From positions 3,720,001 through 3,784,000 of the forward strand of contig NZ_CP017671.1 in the NCBI RefSeq assembly GCF_001874625.1: a stretch of DNA of 64,000 nucleotides, read 5' to 3'. The notes beneath the pieces were generated by a model. The model saw nothing but the letters and a program-made list of their open reading frames with translations, had not been told where the DNA came from and did no database searches. Of the stretch, positions 20,651 to 32,090 are shown one piece after another. This DNA comes from Providencia rettgeri. GTDB lineage: Bacteria; Pseudomonadota; Gammaproteobacteria; Enterobacterales; Enterobacteriaceae. How positions within the stretch are numbered: the first letter of the stretch is position 1; each line of letters starts with the position of its first letter. A program made the translations under genes and the position numbers.

Positions 20651-21128
20651 TACTATTATCTTTGACTAAAAGAACAACCGCGGCGCAGGCAATGCCTTCT
20701 TTACGCCCCACAAACCCCAACTGCTCCGTCGTCGTGGCTTTCGCATTAACATCATCCATATGACATTCAAGGTCTTCAGCAATATTGACCCGCATTTGAG
20801 CAATATGCGGCAACATTTTAGGCGCTTGAGCCATAATGGTAATATCAATATTACCAATACGATAACCTTTAGCACGTACATGACAAAAGGCTTCCCTTAG
20901 TAACACACGGCTATCAGCCCCTTTAAATGCAGGGTCAGTATCTGGAAATAATTTACCGATATCTCCTAACGCAGCAGCACCGAGTACTGCGTCAGTTAAT
21001 GCATGCAATACAACATCACCATCCGAGTGCGCGAGTAGGCCTTGCTCGTAAGGGATGCGCACGCCACCAATGATGATAGGGCCTTCACCACCAAATTTGT
21101 GTACGTCAAAACCGTGTCCGATTCTCAT
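20616..21128 (-). CDS. ispF: 2-C-methyl-D-erythritol 2,4-cyclodiphosphate synthase
   Basis: This MEP-pathway enzyme turns CDP-methylerythritol phosphate into the cyclic diphosphate for isoprenoid synthesis. The zinc-binding GHGFDVHKF and the [12 protein letters not shown] motif are intact. At 170 residues it is about ten longer than E. coli IspF. The extra C-terminal residues lie in the overlap with truD. It follows ispD by 9 bases, as the two steps of the pathway usually do. Confidence 0.96.
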   Translation of the reverse strand: MRIGHGFDVHKFGGEGPIIIGGVRIPYEQGLLAHSDGDVVLHALTDAVLGAAALGDIGKLFPDTDPAFKGADSRVLLREAFCHVRAKGYRIGNIDITIMAQAPKMLPHIAQMRVNIAEDLECHMDDVNAKATTTEQLGFVGRKEGIACAAVVLLVKDNSNESNECSVPAW

Positions 21129-21137
21129 TTTTTTTCC

Positions 21138-21890
21138 TTAATTGTTCATTCTTGAAAGATAAAACTCCGCCAAGGTGAGATCTTCTGGGCGTGTCACTTT
21201 TAGATTATCTGCGCGCCCCGGAACTAATACCGGTTGATAACCGCAATATTCAAGTGCAGAGGCTTCGTCTGTGATCACTGCATTTTCTTTCAAGGCTTTA
21301 CTTAGACAGTCCCGTAATAATAATAGCGGGAAAAATTGTGGTGTCAGCGCATGCCATAGAGCCTCACGTTCAACAGTATGGTCGATTAACTGGCTGGCTT
21401 TTAAACTGCGTTTCATGGTGTCACGAACAGGCGCCGCGAGTATCCCACCACAGCAGTTTTGTTCTGTTGTTAATTGAATAATTTTATTTAAATCTGACTG
21501 GTGGAGGCAAGGACGAGCAGCATCATGGACTAACACCCAACAATTTGAGAGTTCAGGTTGCGCCGCTAAAAAATTGACACCGGCAAGGACCGAATCTGCA
21601 CGTTCCTTTCCACCAATAACCGCAGTAATTCGAGGGTTTGTTGAAATAGCTAGCTGCTGAAAATATTCATCTTCTGAGCTTAGTGCAATGATAATATGTT
21701 TAACATTATTATTTGCTAGCAATGCACTCAGTGTATGTTCAATGATCGTTTTGCCAGCCACCCGTAGATATTGTTTGGGGCAATCGGCATTCATGCGGCT
21801 CCCTATCCCTGCCGCAGGAATTAGCGCAACAATTTGAGGGTCATTGTTTTGTAGGGCTCGGGTTTGTGGGGTATTGTCTGGATTTATCAT
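21138..21890 (-). CDS. ispD: 2-C-methyl-D-erythritol 4-phosphate cytidylyltransferase
   Basis: This 250-residue nucleotidyltransferase attaches CMP to methylerythritol phosphate in isoprenoid synthesis. The CTP-binding loop [18 protein letters not shown], the [11 protein letters not shown] block and HDAARPCL are all present. It lies between ftsB and ispF, the usual enterobacterial order. The N-terminus is about ten residues longer than in E. coli. Confidence 0.96.
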   Translation of the reverse strand: MINPDNTPQTRALQNNDPQIVALIPAAGIGSRMNADCPKQYLRVAGKTIIEHTLSALLANNNVKHIIIALSSEDEYFQQLAISTNPRITAVIGGKERADSVLAGVNFLAAQPELSNCWVLVHDAARPCLHQSDLNKIIQLTTEQNCCGGILAAPVRDTMKRSLKASQLIDHTVEREALWHALTPQFFPLLLLRDCLSKALKENAVITDEASALEYCGYQPVLVPGRADNLKVTRPEDLTLAEFYLSRMNN

Positions 21891-21949
21891 TATTAGATTC
21901 TTACATCAGAAATAATCAGGCTAATGGGCATACCATTTTTGCATCGTTA

Positions 21950-22246
21950 TTATTGTGTGGATTTTTGGTTATTACTTTCTTTAACCACCCGATAAAAAGA
22001 TTCCCCAGGCTTGATCATCCCAAGCTCACTACGAGCTCGTTCTTCAATCGCATCCTGCCCATCATTTAAATCATTAATTTCCGCAAATAGCTGTTCATTA
22101 CGCATTTTCAAGCGCGAGTTAACAATTTCCTGAGCAGCAACATCATCTTTGACCTGTACGTAATCATGTATGCCGTTCTTACCTAACCATAAGGAATATT
22201 GTAACCATGCTAATATCGCGATTAATAGTAGCGTTAATTTACCCAT
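21950..22246 (-). CDS. ftsB: Cell division protein FtsB
   Basis: This 98-residue bitopic membrane protein has one N-terminal transmembrane helix (residues 4-20) and a periplasmic coiled coil ([19 protein letters not shown]). It ends with the typical [19 protein letters not shown] segment. It forms the FtsQBL complex that licenses septal peptidoglycan synthesis. It is the first gene of the ftsB-ispD-ispF-truD-surE-pcm string. Confidence 0.95.
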   Translation of the reverse strand: MGKLTLLLIAILAWLQYSLWLGKNGIHDYVQVKDDVAAQEIVNSRLKMRNEQLFAEINDLNDGQDAIEERARSELGMIKPGESFYRVVKESNNQKSTQ

Positions 22247-22359
22247 CTTGCCCCCTGAAATGATTTGCTAATCATCCCATAACTCAACGAATGACGCTAC
22301 TGTGATACTAAAATAGTGATAAAAAGTCAGAATAAGTCTGGTTTAAATGCACTAAATAT

Positions 22360-22394
22360 TCCCTCTTATTTTACCATTTAATAAAAAAGAGGGA
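22360..22394 (-). terminator. Hairpin after cysC
   Basis: An 8-base perfect stem (TCCCTCTT / AAGAGGGA) lies just beyond the cysC stop on the minus strand. The downstream flank is AT-rich without a strict T run, so this is a plausible but modest terminator of cysDNC. Confidence 0.5.
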
Positions 22395-22407
22395 TATTTA
22401 AAGGCAA

Positions 22408-23019
22408 TTAATAATCCACTTGAATGATTTGATTGCGCAATAATAACGCAATAATTTGAGAAAGGGAGTCTGAAATCGGTTGTTGACCATTAAGCTGTAG
22501 CTCCGGATATTGCGGGGCTTCATAAGGGGAGTCAACCCCTGTAAACTGCTTGATTTTACCTTCTCGGGCTTGTTGATATAAACCTTTTGGGTCGCGCTGT
22601 TCACAAATACTGACAGGAGTATCCACATACAATTCAAAAAATTGGTTCGGCTCAAATAAATCGCGCACCTTTTGCCGATCATGTTGAAACGGGGAAATAA
22701 ATGCAGTAGCAACAATTAAGCCTGCATCTACCATTAATTTAGCCACTTCCCCGATCCGCCGGATATTTTCTTGCCGATCCGCTTCGCTAAAACCTAAATC
22801 ACGACATAACCCGTGGCGAACATTATCACCGTCCAATAAATAGGTTTTATTCCCCATTGAAGCTAATTGATGTTCTATCGCCCCTGCAAGGGTAGATTTC
22901 CCTGAACCCGATAACCCTGTAAACCACAATACTGCACCTTTGTGCCCATTATTGCTTTCCCGTAGCTGTCGAGTCACAGCATGTTGATGCCAAACTATAT
23001 TATTTGCTTTTGTCATCAT
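22408..23019 (-). CDS. cysC: Adenylylsulfate kinase CysC
   Basis: This 203-residue kinase phosphorylates APS to PAPS in assimilatory sulfate reduction. The P-loop GLSGSGKST and the APS-binding block [20 protein letters not shown] are intact. ATG occurs twice at the start (MMTK). It follows cysN by two bases, so the two are coupled. Confidence 0.97.
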   Translation of the reverse strand: MMTKANNIVWHQHAVTRQLRESNNGHKGAVLWFTGLSGSGKSTLAGAIEHQLASMGNKTYLLDGDNVRHGLCRDLGFSEADRQENIRRIGEVAKLMVDAGLIVATAFISPFQHDRQKVRDLFEPNQFFELYVDTPVSICEQRDPKGLYQQAREGKIKQFTGVDSPYEAPQYPELQLNGQQPISDSLSQIIALLLRNQIIQVDY

Positions 23020-23021
23020 AG

Positions 23022-24464
23022 TTATTTTCCACCAAGAACATCACGAGCGCCCCAATGCGGAAAATGACGACGAACTAATTTATTTAATTCAATTTCAAAT
23101 TCACTAAATTCACTAGTTGGCTCAAAAATAGGGGCTTGTGTCTCGCGAACTAGCCCTGCTCCTACGGTGACATTAGTTAACCGGTCAATCAGGATCATAC
23201 CGCCAGTATCCGCATTACGCTGATAATTTTCTAACAATAGCGGCTCATCAAAAGAAAACTCCACTAAACCTATTCCATTTAGAGGTAACTCTGTGGCAAC
23301 TTTTTGCGTTAAATTATTCACATCAACTTGATATTGAATATTTTCAACCTTGGCTCGACTACGCTTACCAGCCACTTTTATATCGAGTTGCTGCCCTTGG
23401 ACTAAAGGCTGCTCAGACATCCACACAACATCAACTGACGCATGTTGTGTCGCTTGTAAGGTTTCATTTTCTGCAACCAATAAATCACCGCGGCTAATAT
23501 CAATTTCGTCCGCTAAAACGAGCGTGATAGCTTCCCCCGGAATAGCAAACTCTTGTGGACCAGAAAAAGTCACAATCTGTTTAATTTGAGATGTCGCCCC
23601 CGACGGTAAGACTTTAATGTTTTGCCCTACCCGTACAATACCTGACGATAACGTTCCACTGTAGCCTCGAAAATCTAAGTTTGGACGATTAACATACTGC
23701 ACTGGAAAACGCATTGCCTGTTCTACGGCCTTTTGTTCCACTTGAACATTTTCTAAAATCGATAATAGTGTTTCGCCTTGATACCAAGGTAAGTGATGGC
23801 TGCTATTCACAATATTGTCGCCATCAAGCGCTGAAATTGGCACAAACCATACATTCAATTCAACGGGTAATTCTGTTGCAAACTGTTGATAATCCTGTTT
23901 AATCTTCTCAAATACAGCTTCGCTGTAACCTACCAGATCCATTTTATTTACGGCGACAACAAGATGGCGTATCCCCAACAAAGTACTGATAAAGCTATGG
24001 CGTCGAGTTTGCTCTTGTACCCCTTTTCTCGCATCGATCAACAAAATAGAAAGTGAACATGTTGATGCGCCTGTCGCCATATTACGCGTGTATTGCTCAT
24101 GACCAGGTGTATCGGCAATAATAAATTTGCGTTTTTCCGTGGAAAAATAGCGATAAGCAACGTCGATGGTGATCCCTTGCTCACGCTCTGCTGCGAGCCC
24201 ATCAACCAATAACGCAAGATCCAGTTTTTCGCCTTGCGTACCTATACGCTTACTATCACTTTGCAGTGTTGAGAGCTGATCTTGATAAATTTGGCGGGTA
24301 TCATGCAGTAAACGGCCAATTAAAGTACTTTTGCCATCATCTACATTGCCACAAGTTAAAAAACGTAATAACCCTTTTTGCTGCTGAGCCAGTAAATAAG
24401 GTTCCACACCACCTTGCTGCTCAATTTGATGTGCAATTGATTCGTTATAAACGGCCTGTGCCAT
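23022..24464 (-). CDS. cysN: Sulfate adenylyltransferase subunit 1 (GTPase) CysN
   Basis: This 480-residue GTPase subunit of ATP sulfurylase couples GTP hydrolysis to adenylylation of sulfate by CysD. The EF-Tu-like G motifs are clear: [29 protein letters not shown] and NKMDLVGY. Two beta-barrel domains follow. It lies between cysD and cysC on the minus strand. Confidence 0.97.
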   Translation of the reverse strand: MAQAVYNESIAHQIEQQGGVEPYLLAQQQKGLLRFLTCGNVDDGKSTLIGRLLHDTRQIYQDQLSTLQSDSKRIGTQGEKLDLALLVDGLAAEREQGITIDVAYRYFSTEKRKFIIADTPGHEQYTRNMATGASTCSLSILLIDARKGVQEQTRRHSFISTLLGIRHLVVAVNKMDLVGYSEAVFEKIKQDYQQFATELPVELNVWFVPISALDGDNIVNSSHHLPWYQGETLLSILENVQVEQKAVEQAMRFPVQYVNRPNLDFRGYSGTLSSGIVRVGQNIKVLPSGATSQIKQIVTFSGPQEFAIPGEAITLVLADEIDISRGDLLVAENETLQATQHASVDVVWMSEQPLVQGQQLDIKVAGKRSRAKVENIQYQVDVNNLTQKVATELPLNGIGLVEFSFDEPLLLENYQRNADTGGMILIDRLTNVTVGAGLVRETQAPIFEPTSEFSEFEIELNKLVRRHFPHWGARDVLGGK

Positions 24465-24525
24465 GATTTTTCTCCTGACCTTACGTATTGACCCTGACGT
24501 TATGTATTAACCTTCCCCACAGTCC

Positions 24526-25434
24526 TTAAAAATAGCCTTGGCGTTTTTTCAGTTCCATCGATGCTGACTGGTCGCTATCGATTAACCGCCCTTGCCGTTC
24601 ACTGGTAGTAGAAACCAACATTTCTTCAATAATTTCAGGCAGGGTTTGCGCATTTGATGGTACGGCTCCCGTAAGAGGCCAGCAGCCAAGAGTTCGAAAA
24701 CGTACTGTTTGCTGGCGAATAACTTCCCCCGTTTGTAAATCAATACGGTCATCATCAACCATCAACAAGGCCCCTTCTCGTTGAATAACAGGCCGCTCTT
24801 TTGCAAAATACAATGGAACAATATCGATATTTTCCAAATAGATATATTGCCAAATATCGAGTTCAGTCCAATTTGACAATGGAAATACACGGATACTTTC
24901 ACCTTTGTTTATTTGCCCATTGTAATTATGCCAAAGTTCTGGGCGTTGGTTTTTCGGGTCCCAACGGTGAGATCGGTCACGAAAAGAATAGATCCGCTCT
25001 TTTGCTCGAGATTTTTCCTCGTCTCGTCGTGCCCCTCCAAATGCCGCATCAAAGCCATATTTATCTAAAGCCTGCTTTAGCCCCTCGGTTTTCATGATAT
25101 CGGTATGTTTTGCACTGCCATGTACAAATGGGTTAATCCCTAATCTTTCCCCTTCAGGGTTACGATACACCAATAATTCAAAGCCATATTTCTGTGCTGT
25201 TGCATCACGAAACTCATACATTTCGCGAAATTTCCATCCTGTATCTACATGCAACAAAGGAAAAGGTAATTTCCCAGGGTAAAAAGCTTTCCGAGCTAAA
25301 TGCAGCATGACAGACGAATCTTTTCCAATAGAATAAAGCATCACTGGGTTAGCAAATTCGGCGGCAACCTCTCGAATAATATGAATACTTTCTGCCTCTA
25401 ATTGCTGTAAGTGAGTCAATGTTTTTTCGTTCAC
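24526..25434 (-). CDS. cysD: Sulfate adenylyltransferase subunit 2 CysD
   Basis: This 302-residue PP-loop ATP pyrophosphatase adenylylates sulfate to APS with CysN. The PP-loop [12 protein letters not shown] and the C-terminal family ending [11 protein letters not shown] are visible. It follows the cysG frame by 14 bases and precedes cysN by 61, consistent with a cysG-cysDNC transcript. Confidence 0.97.
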   Translation of the reverse strand: MNEKTLTHLQQLEAESIHIIREVAAEFANPVMLYSIGKDSSVMLHLARKAFYPGKLPFPLLHVDTGWKFREMYEFRDATAQKYGFELLVYRNPEGERLGINPFVHGSAKHTDIMKTEGLKQALDKYGFDAAFGGARRDEEKSRAKERIYSFRDRSHRWDPKNQRPELWHNYNGQINKGESIRVFPLSNWTELDIWQYIYLENIDIVPLYFAKERPVIQREGALLMVDDDRIDLQTGEVIRQQTVRFRTLGCWPLTGAVPSNAQTLPEIIEEMLVSTTSERQGRLIDSDQSASMELKKRQGYF

Positions 25435-25448
25435 AAGCGCCTCCTAAA

Positions 25449-26860
25449 TTAAGCCAATTCCAGTACAGCACTACGCCAACTGATATCTTCAGTTTGTGTG
25501 CCAAACCATGCTAATTGTTTATGTAATGCCGCAACTTCACCTATCACGATCAAAGCAGGTGATGGTGCTTGCTGTGCCAATGTTTCCAGCTCAGATAAAC
25601 TACCTGTAACCACTTTTTGCTCACGCCTTGTCCCACAACCTACAACAGCGACAGGGGTATCACTCGCTCGCCCAAATTTAATCAGTTGTTCACTAATATT
25701 GGCTGCTTTTACTGTGCCCATATAAATTGCTAAGGTTTGTTGACCACGAGCAAGTGCCTGCCAATCCAAATCAGCGCCATTTTCACGACAATGCCCAGTA
25801 ATAAATGTAATACTCTGAGAGTATTCCCGATGCGTCAGCGGGATCCCTGCATAAGCAGTTGCACCAATCGCCGCGGTCACCCCTGGTACCACTTGAAATG
25901 GGACCCCTGCCTGAACAGCAACTTGTAGCTCTTCACCTCCGCGACCAAAAACAAACGGGTCCCCCCTTTAAGGCGAACAACTTTTTTGCCTTGCTGAGCA
26001 AATTTCACGATCAATGCGTTAGTTTCTTCTTGAGAAACACTGTGATTGCCAGCTCGTTTACCCACACAAATTTTGTCGGCATCACGACGTACCAATTCCA
26101 GAATTTCCTCACTAACAAGGTGATCATATAAAACCACCTCGGCACTTTGTAAAACACGCAACCCTTTTAACGTAAGTAACCCCGCATCACCGGGCCCGGC
26201 TCCTACAAGAATTAACTCACCATGGTTATCGGGTTCATAAAGTTGGCGTTCTAATTGCAACTCTGCTTCGCTTAATTGGCCTTTTTCAACTAGTGATGCA
26301 AAGCGCCCACTAAAACTTTTTTCCCAAAAGCGCTTTCTTTCCCGCATATTGACCAGCGTTTCTTTGACTTTACCGCGCCAACGCCCAGCAATTTCAGCCA
26401 TTTTCCCCAAAGAAGCAGGAAGCATTGTTTCCAATTTTTCTCTCAATAAACGGGCTAAAACGGGTGCTGTTCCCCCAGAGGAAACCGCCACAATCACCGG
26501 AGAACGGTCAATAATTGAAGGAACAATAAACGAGCATAAAGGTTGATCATCCACTACATTGACAAAAATTTTTCGCTCATTAGCATCGTAAAAAATGGTT
26601 TCATTAAGTTTCGTGTCATCCGTCGCCGCAATCACTAAAAAAGCGTCATCCAATAAAGAAGAGCGATATTCCTCAGCGAACCAAATAAAATGGTTTTGTT
26701 GGCACTGAGCTTGTAATTGAGGACATAACGACGGGGAGATAACCACAAGTTGAGCTTGTGCTTTGATGAGCAATTCAGCTTTGCGTGCAGCCACTATGCC
26801 ACCGCCAATCAACACTACTTTGCGCGTACGCACATCGACAAATAACGGTAAATAATCCAT
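25449..26860 (-). pseudogene. cysG: Siroheme synthase CysG, interrupted by a one-base frameshift
   Basis: The trifunctional CysG makes siroheme from uroporphyrinogen III. The N-terminal dehydrogenase/ferrochelatase part ([16 protein letters not shown]) and the start of the methyltransferase domain ([18 protein letters not shown]) are in one frame from the ATG at 26860, behind GGGTGAG. The frame fails after VVRLKGG, where a run of six G (plus-strand C at 25961-25966) is followed by ACCCG. The family sequence KGGDPF needs seven. In the next frame the protein resumes perfectly as [12 protein letters not shown] through to the stop at 25449. Restoring one G gives 470 residues. This is a recent mutation, a slippage site or a read error. 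CysI needs siroheme, so true loss should be costly. Confidence 0.85.
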
Positions 26861-27181
26861 CTTGCTCACCCATCTTTATATAAACTTATTATATGAAATA
26901 TAAAATTGACTATATGGTGTAAAAGTTAAGGTTTGAAATGCTAAAAAAACATGACTTGTAACTGAAAGGAATAAGCCAAATATTCATTAACTAGCAAAAA
27001 ATAAAGACCAAAAGTATCAAATCAACCAAACTTAACTAAAACTTTATTTTAAATTTAGTTTTATAAAAATTAAGGGATATCTATTTTTTAAATAAAAGTA
27101 TCCCTTTGTAATTAAACAAATATTTTATTAAATCTATAACTATTTAAACCCTAAACTAAAACCACGAATTGGGTTACGAAT
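26861..27181. other. AT-rich region upstream of cysG
   Basis: About 320 bases of strongly AT-rich sequence separate the cysG start from the repeat array. It presumably carries the cysG-cysDNC promoter on the minus strand. A perfect small hairpin (TGGGTTA-CGAA-TAACCCA) at 27170-27187 overlaps the array edge. I see no coding frame. Confidence 0.5.
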
Positions 27182-27806
27182 AACCCATACTTTAAATAAT
27201 TCATGTTGTCGCTAGGCGGCAAGTAAATGAGTCGCTAGGAGCATACATAAGTATGTGACTAGTGCGAATGCACGCAGCCAACAACCCTACCGCTTGAATT
27301 ATGACCAACCCATACTCTAAATAATTCATGTTGTCGCTAGGCGGCAAGTAAATGAGCCGCTAGGAGCATACATAAGTATGTGACTAGTGCGAATGCACGC
27401 AGCCAACAACCCTACCGCTTGAATTATGACCAACCCATACTCTAAATAATTCATGTTGTCGCTAGGCGGCAAGTAAATGAGCCGCTAGGAGCATACATAA
27501 GTATGTGACTAGTGCGAATGCACGCAGCCAACAACCTTACCGCTTGAATTATGACCAACCCATACTCTAAATAATTCATGTTGTCGCTAGGCGGCAAGTA
27601 AATGAGCCGCTAGGAGCATACATAAGTATGTGACTAGTGCGAATGCACGCAGCCAACAACCTTACCGCTTGAATTATGACCAACCCATACTCTAAATAAT
27701 TCATGTTGTCGCTAGGCGGCAAGTAAATGAGTCGCTAGGAGCATACATAAGTATGTGACTAGTGCGAATGCACGCAGCCAACAACGCGACAGCTTGAATT
27801 ATGACG
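27182..27806. repeat. Five tandem ERIC elements, 125-bp period
   Basis: Five head-to-tail copies start at 27182, 27307, 27432, 27557 and 27682, each exactly 125 bases apart. Each unit matches the ERIC/IRU family by recognised segments: TCTAAATAATTC near one end, AGGCGGCAAGTAAATGAG, the central palindrome AGCATACATAAGTATGTGAC, CGCAGCCAAC and CTTGAATTATGAC near the other end. Copies are nearly identical. The outer copies share GAGTCGC where the inner three have GAGCCGC; copies 1-2 have ACCCTACC and 3-4 ACCTTACC. The last copy ends 14 bases from the cysH stop in a duplicated TGACGAGTAT. Confidence 0.92.
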
Positions 27807-27820
27807 AGTATGACGAGTAT

Positions 27821-28555
27821 TTAGTTTTCATGAAGCCCACACTCACGCTTTAAACCAAAGAAACGAGTGTCTTCCTCACTCATCCCTTCCTCCCATTTAC
27901 GGGTTGTATGGGTATCACCGACTGATAGATATCCCTTTTCCCATAATGGATGGTAAGGTAACTTATACTTTATTAAGTATTCATAAACTTGCTTATTATT
28001 CCAATCAATGACAGGTAGGATTTTAAAAATGCCTTTACCAACCCCCAACACTGATAAATTGGCTCGGCTCGTTGATTGCTCACGCCTTAACCCGGAAAAC
28101 CAACTCTGAGCCTGTAATTCATGTAATGCTCTTTCCATCGGTTCAACTTTATTAAGTTGATTATAACGTTCAATCCCTTCAATACCTTGCGTCCAAAGCT
28201 GCCCATAAATCGCTTCTTGCCACGCAGGGGTTCGCTGAGCTCGATATACTTGTAAGTTCAAATTTAGTGTACTGCTTAGGTGCTCAATAAATTGATAGGT
28301 CTCGGGAAACAAATAGCCTGTATCCGTTAAAATGACAGGGATATCAGGTACAATTTGTGTCACCATATGCAGCGTTAACGCTGCTTGTATTCCAAAACTG
28401 GAAGACAACACAAATTCTGCTGGCAAATGTTCAAGCGCCCATTCAATACGCTGTATTGCACTCATTTTTTCTAACTGCACGTTGAAGTCAGATAAATACG
28501 CCGTTTGCTGAGCTTTATCTAAACTTAATACTGCCGCTAGTTGAAGCTGACTCAT
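27821..28555 (-). CDS. cysH: Phosphoadenosine phosphosulfate reductase CysH
   Basis: This 244-residue thioredoxin-dependent reductase turns PAPS into sulfite. The PP-loop-like [14 protein letters not shown], the [11 protein letters not shown] block and the C-terminal ECGLHEN with the catalytic cysteine are present. There is no second CysCys pair, so it is the PAPS-specific, cluster-free type. Its start overlaps the cysI stop by four bases. Confidence 0.97.
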   Translation of the reverse strand: MSQLQLAAVLSLDKAQQTAYLSDFNVQLEKMSAIQRIEWALEHLPAEFVLSSSFGIQAALTLHMVTQIVPDIPVILTDTGYLFPETYQFIEHLSSTLNLNLQVYRAQRTPAWQEAIYGQLWTQGIEGIERYNQLNKVEPMERALHELQAQSWFSGLRREQSTSRANLSVLGVGKGIFKILPVIDWNNKQVYEYLIKYKLPYHPLWEKGYLSVGDTHTTRKWEEGMSEEDTRFFGLKRECGLHEN

Positions 28556-30285
28556 ACTGCCTCCTGAACCTCATAAAAATCGACAGCAGAATTTACAACT
28601 GGCTTTACAACGTCAGTGCGGACTAAAAAGTCTCCAAAACCTTCTTGAGTTAAGCGGTTTTTCGACCAATTACCAATTAATTCATCCAAAATAGCCAAAA
28701 TTTCAGCACTGCTGATATTTTCGCGGTACATGCGTGGAATTCGCGTTCCAATACGGTTACCACCCAAGTGTAAATTATACCTATCAAGCGCTTTTCCAAC
28801 TAACCCCACTTCCGCCAGCATTGCTCGACCACATCCGTTTGGGCAGCCTGTAACGCGCAAAACGATATGCTCATCAGCCACTTGATGTGATGCCATAATA
28901 TTTTCAACGTGGCTAACAAACTCAGGGAGAAAACGTTCCGCTTCAGCCATCGCTAACGGGCAAGTTGGAAAAGAAACACAAGCCATTGAATTTTCACGCT
29001 GTGGCGTGATTGCATCACTCATTAACCCATGGGCTTTCGCTATCGCTTCAATCGCCTCTTTTTCACTTTCAGGCACACCAGCAACGATCAGATTTTGGTT
29101 CGCTGTTAAACGAAAATCACCTTGGTGAATACGCGCTATTTCCGCAACCCCAGTTTTTAATGGTTTATCCGCTAAATCAATCAACCGGCCATTTTCAATA
29201 AACAACGTTAAGTGCCAACGATTATCAACCCCTTTAAGCCAACCAATTTTGTCACCGCGTTCCGTGAATTGATAAGGTCGGATTGGTTCGAAATCCACGC
29301 CGGAGCGCCTTTCAACTTCCGCCTTAAAGGTATCGACCCCCACTCGCTCTAAAGTATATTTAGTTTTCGCGTTTTTACGGTCAGTCCGATTCCCCCAATC
29401 ACGCTGAGTTGTCACTATCGCTTCTGCAATGGCCAATGTTTTATCTAATGGAATAAAACCAAATTCACTGGCTAAACGTGGAAAGGTCGCAGTATCACCA
29501 TGAGTCATAGCTAAACCACCACCAACCAACACATTAAAACCAATGAGCTCATCATTTTCAGCAATAGCGATAAAATTCATATCATTAGCATGTAAATCCA
29601 CATCATTGAGAGGAGGAATAACCACCGATGTTTTAAACTTTCTTGGTAAATAAGTTTGCCCTAAAATAGGTTCTTCATCGGTTGTCACAATTTTTTCTTT
29701 ATCTAGCCAAATTTCAGCATATGCGCTGGTTCTAGGTAAAAGGTGCTCAGAAATTTTCTTTGCCCATTCATAGGCTTGCTGATGTAACTCCGATTGCACT
29801 GGGTTAGATGTGCATAGCACATTACGGTTAACGTCATTTGCCGTTGCTAATGCGTCCAAGCCGACATGGCTTAACATTTGGTGTGCAGGTTTCACATCCC
29901 CTTTAAGGATGCCGTGGAACTGAAATGTTTGCCGGTTAGTTATGCGCACACTGCCATACAGCGTGTGCTCAGTAGCAAACTTATCAATATCTAACCATTG
30001 TTTTGGGGTGATAATTCCCCCCGGTAAGCGGCAACGCAACATCATTGCATGACGTGGCTCAAGTTTTTGTTCTGCACGCTCTGCTCGAATATCACGGTCA
30101 TCTTGTTGGTACATGCCATGGAAACGGATCAATAAAAAGTTGTCCCCATTAAAACCACCAGTTAAGCCGTTTTTCAAATCTTCCTTAATGGTACCGCGCA
30201 AATAGTTACTGTCTTGCTTCATGCGTTCGCTGTCAGCAAGTTTGCCTTCGACGATTAAGGGTTTTTGTTGTTGTTCATTGCTCAT
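28552..30285 (-). CDS. cysI: Sulfite reductase hemoprotein subunit CysI
   Basis: This 577-residue subunit reduces sulfite to sulfide at a siroheme coupled to a [4Fe-4S] cluster. The cluster cysteines lie in [15 protein letters not shown] and [11 protein letters not shown]. Substrate-binding arginines lie in conserved N-terminal blocks ([13 protein letters not shown]). It is coupled to cysJ by a one-base TAATG overlap and to cysH downstream. Activity depends on siroheme from CysG, which is frameshifted in this sequence. Confidence 0.97.
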   Translation of the reverse strand: MSNEQQQKPLIVEGKLADSERMKQDSNYLRGTIKEDLKNGLTGGFNGDNFLLIRFHGMYQQDDRDIRAERAEQKLEPRHAMMLRCRLPGGIITPKQWLDIDKFATEHTLYGSVRITNRQTFQFHGILKGDVKPAHQMLSHVGLDALATANDVNRNVLCTSNPVQSELHQQAYEWAKKISEHLLPRTSAYAEIWLDKEKIVTTDEEPILGQTYLPRKFKTSVVIPPLNDVDLHANDMNFIAIAENDELIGFNVLVGGGLAMTHGDTATFPRLASEFGFIPLDKTLAIAEAIVTTQRDWGNRTDRKNAKTKYTLERVGVDTFKAEVERRSGVDFEPIRPYQFTERGDKIGWLKGVDNRWHLTLFIENGRLIDLADKPLKTGVAEIARIHQGDFRLTANQNLIVAGVPESEKEAIEAIAKAHGLMSDAITPQRENSMACVSFPTCPLAMAEAERFLPEFVSHVENIMASHQVADEHIVLRVTGCPNGCGRAMLAEVGLVGKALDRYNLHLGGNRIGTRIPRMYRENISSAEILAILDELIGNWSKNRLTQEGFGDFLVRTDVVKPVVNSAVDFYEVQEAV

Positions 30286-32090
30286 TAATAAACATCCCTC
30301 TGATAACGGCGCATTACGCGCAGCTCACTTAAAAATTCATCGGCCTCCTCACTATCCATGTTGCCGTATTGACCGATGATATCCAATAATGCCTGCTCTA
30401 CATCTTTTGCCATACGATTTGCATCACCGCAGACATACAGGTGTGCACCTTCTTGTAACCATTGCCAAACAGCTTCGCCTTGTTCACGAAGTTTGTCCTG
30501 CACGTAAACTTTTTCTTTCTGATCTCGCGACCAAGCTAATGAAATTTGGGTTAATAAACCGTCTTTAACATAACGCTGCCATTCAACTTGATAGAGAAAG
30601 TCATCAACAAAGTGAGGGTTACCAAAAAACAACCAGTTTTTACCTGTTGCACCGTCGTTATCCCGTTGCTGTAAAAAAGCACGGAATGGGGCGATGCCTG
30701 TTCCAGGACCAATCATAATCACAGGTGTTGTTGGGTCAGCAGGTAGGCGGAAGTTATCATTGTGCTCAATGAAAATGCGCAGTTCATCCCCTTCTTTGAG
30801 TCTATCTGCTAAAAAACCCGACGCCCCACCAGTGCGAGGACGCCCATCGATGTCATAACGAACAACACCAACGGTAGCATGTACTTCGTCTTCTGATTCC
30901 GCTTGAGATGAGGAAATTGAGTACAATCGAGGCGTTAGTGGGCGTAGTAAATCAACAAATTCTTGAGCACTTGGCTGCGCTGCGGCTTGGCGCACCATAT
31001 CAACGATCGGCGTCGTTTGCGCGTATTGCAAAATAGCTTGTTTATCGCTAATTAATGACAGCAACTCATCATCTTTAGATAGTTGTGCATATTTCTCGAC
31101 AATTACGTGAGTATTTTGTGTCAGTTCTAATTGATAAATCAGTGCATCACGTAAAGAGTGCCGCTGCGAGCCAATAAAGACCTCTTCATCCCCTTGTAAC
31201 CAAAGTAAAGCCACCAGCTCATCAACTAATTCGGGGTCATTATCAAACCACACCCCCAGTGAATCCCCCGGTAGATAACGTAAACCAGAGTCACCTAAAT
31301 CAATTTCAATATGACGAACATCTTTTTGTGAATCCCGCCCTGTAATTTTTTGATTACTGAGTAACGTGGCGGTTAAAGGTGCTGTTTTGGTATAAGGCGA
31401 TGAGTGAATTTCATTCACACTTCCCGCTTGAGCTGTTAATAATTGACTATCAGTTTGTGCCGGAACTCGTGCCTTTAAGATTTGAGTGAGGTTTTCAACC
31501 CATTCATCTGCAATGGATTGATATTCGACATCTGCATCGACTCTCTCAATCAATGACGTTGCGCCTAATAATGCCAATTGGGAATCAAAGTCTTTGCCCG
31601 CTTGGCAAAATTTTTCATACGATGAATCGCCTAAAGCAAAAACGGCATAACTGGTTTGTGCCAAATTCGGTGCTTTTTTCGAATAAAGGTATTTATATAA
31701 TGCGACAGCTTCTTCTGCTGGCTCCCCTTCCCCTTGAGTTGATGCCACAACAACCAGCACTTTCTCTTGGTTTATTTGCTTAAACTTATAGTCACCCGCA
31801 TTCACTAGATTCACGTTAATTTTTTCGCTAATTAAACGTTCTCTGAGTTGCTCTGATAGGCGGCGTGCATTACCCGTTTGTGAGGCTGAAATAATCGTAA
31901 CGGTTTCCTGCGCAGCGACTGGCGCACTCATTGACATGTCAACAGGGGCATTTTGATTTACCATCCCCCATAAATAACCGGAAAGCCAAGCGAGTTGATG
32001 TGATGAAAAATCATCAACAACTGTCTGCAAACGTGTTAATTGCTCAACAGATATTGGCAGCGCCGCTAATGGCGGCTGTTTTTTTGTCAT
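30285..32090 (-). CDS. cysJ: Sulfite reductase flavoprotein subunit CysJ
   Basis: This 601-residue NADPH-dependent diflavin protein passes electrons to CysI. An FMN flavodoxin domain is near the N-terminus ([29 protein letters not shown]). An FAD/NADPH reductase domain follows ([41 protein letters not shown]). It is the first gene of cysJIH. Its promoter should lie in the gap shared with queD and would be expected to use CysB, though I did not identify a CysB site. Confidence 0.97.
   Translation of the reverse strand: MTKKQPPLAALPISVEQLTRLQTVVDDFSSHQLAWLSGYLWGMVNQNAPVDMSMSAPVAAQETVTIISASQTGNARRLSEQLRERLISEKINVNLVNAGDYKFKQINQEKVLVVVASTQGEGEPAEEAVALYKYLYSKKAPNLAQTSYAVFALGDSSYEKFCQAGKDFDSQLALLGATSLIERVDADVEYQSIADEWVENLTQILKARVPAQTDSQLLTAQAGSVNEIHSSPYTKTAPLTATLLSNQKITGRDSQKDVRHIEIDLGDSGLRYLPGDSLGVWFDNDPELVDELVALLWLQGDEEVFIGSQRHSLRDALIYQLELTQNTHVIVEKYAQLSKDDELLSLISDKQAILQYAQTTPIVDMVRQAAAQPSAQEFVDLLRPLTPRLYSISSSQAESEDEVHATVGVVRYDIDGRPRTGGASGFLADRLKEGDELRIFIEHNDNFRLPADPTTPVIMIGPGTGIAPFRAFLQQRDNDGATGKNWLFFGNPHFVDDFLYQVEWQRYVKDGLLTQISLAWSRDQKEKVYVQDKLREQGEAVWQWLQEGAHLYVCGDANRMAKDVEQALLDIIGQYGNMDSEEADEFLSELRVMRRYQRDVY

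Noticed and set aside
22398-22715. 105-codon frame overlapping cysC
   Set aside because: It is an alternate-frame shadow of the cysC kinase domain.
25877-26869. Independent 330-residue protein at the cysG locus
   Set aside because: Its last 27 residues come from the wrong frame after the G run. With the following frame it reconstructs one ordinary CysG.
27182-27806. CRISPR-like array
   Set aside because: The repeats are 125 bases, contiguous and without unique spacers, and no cas gene is present. The sequence matches ERIC elements.
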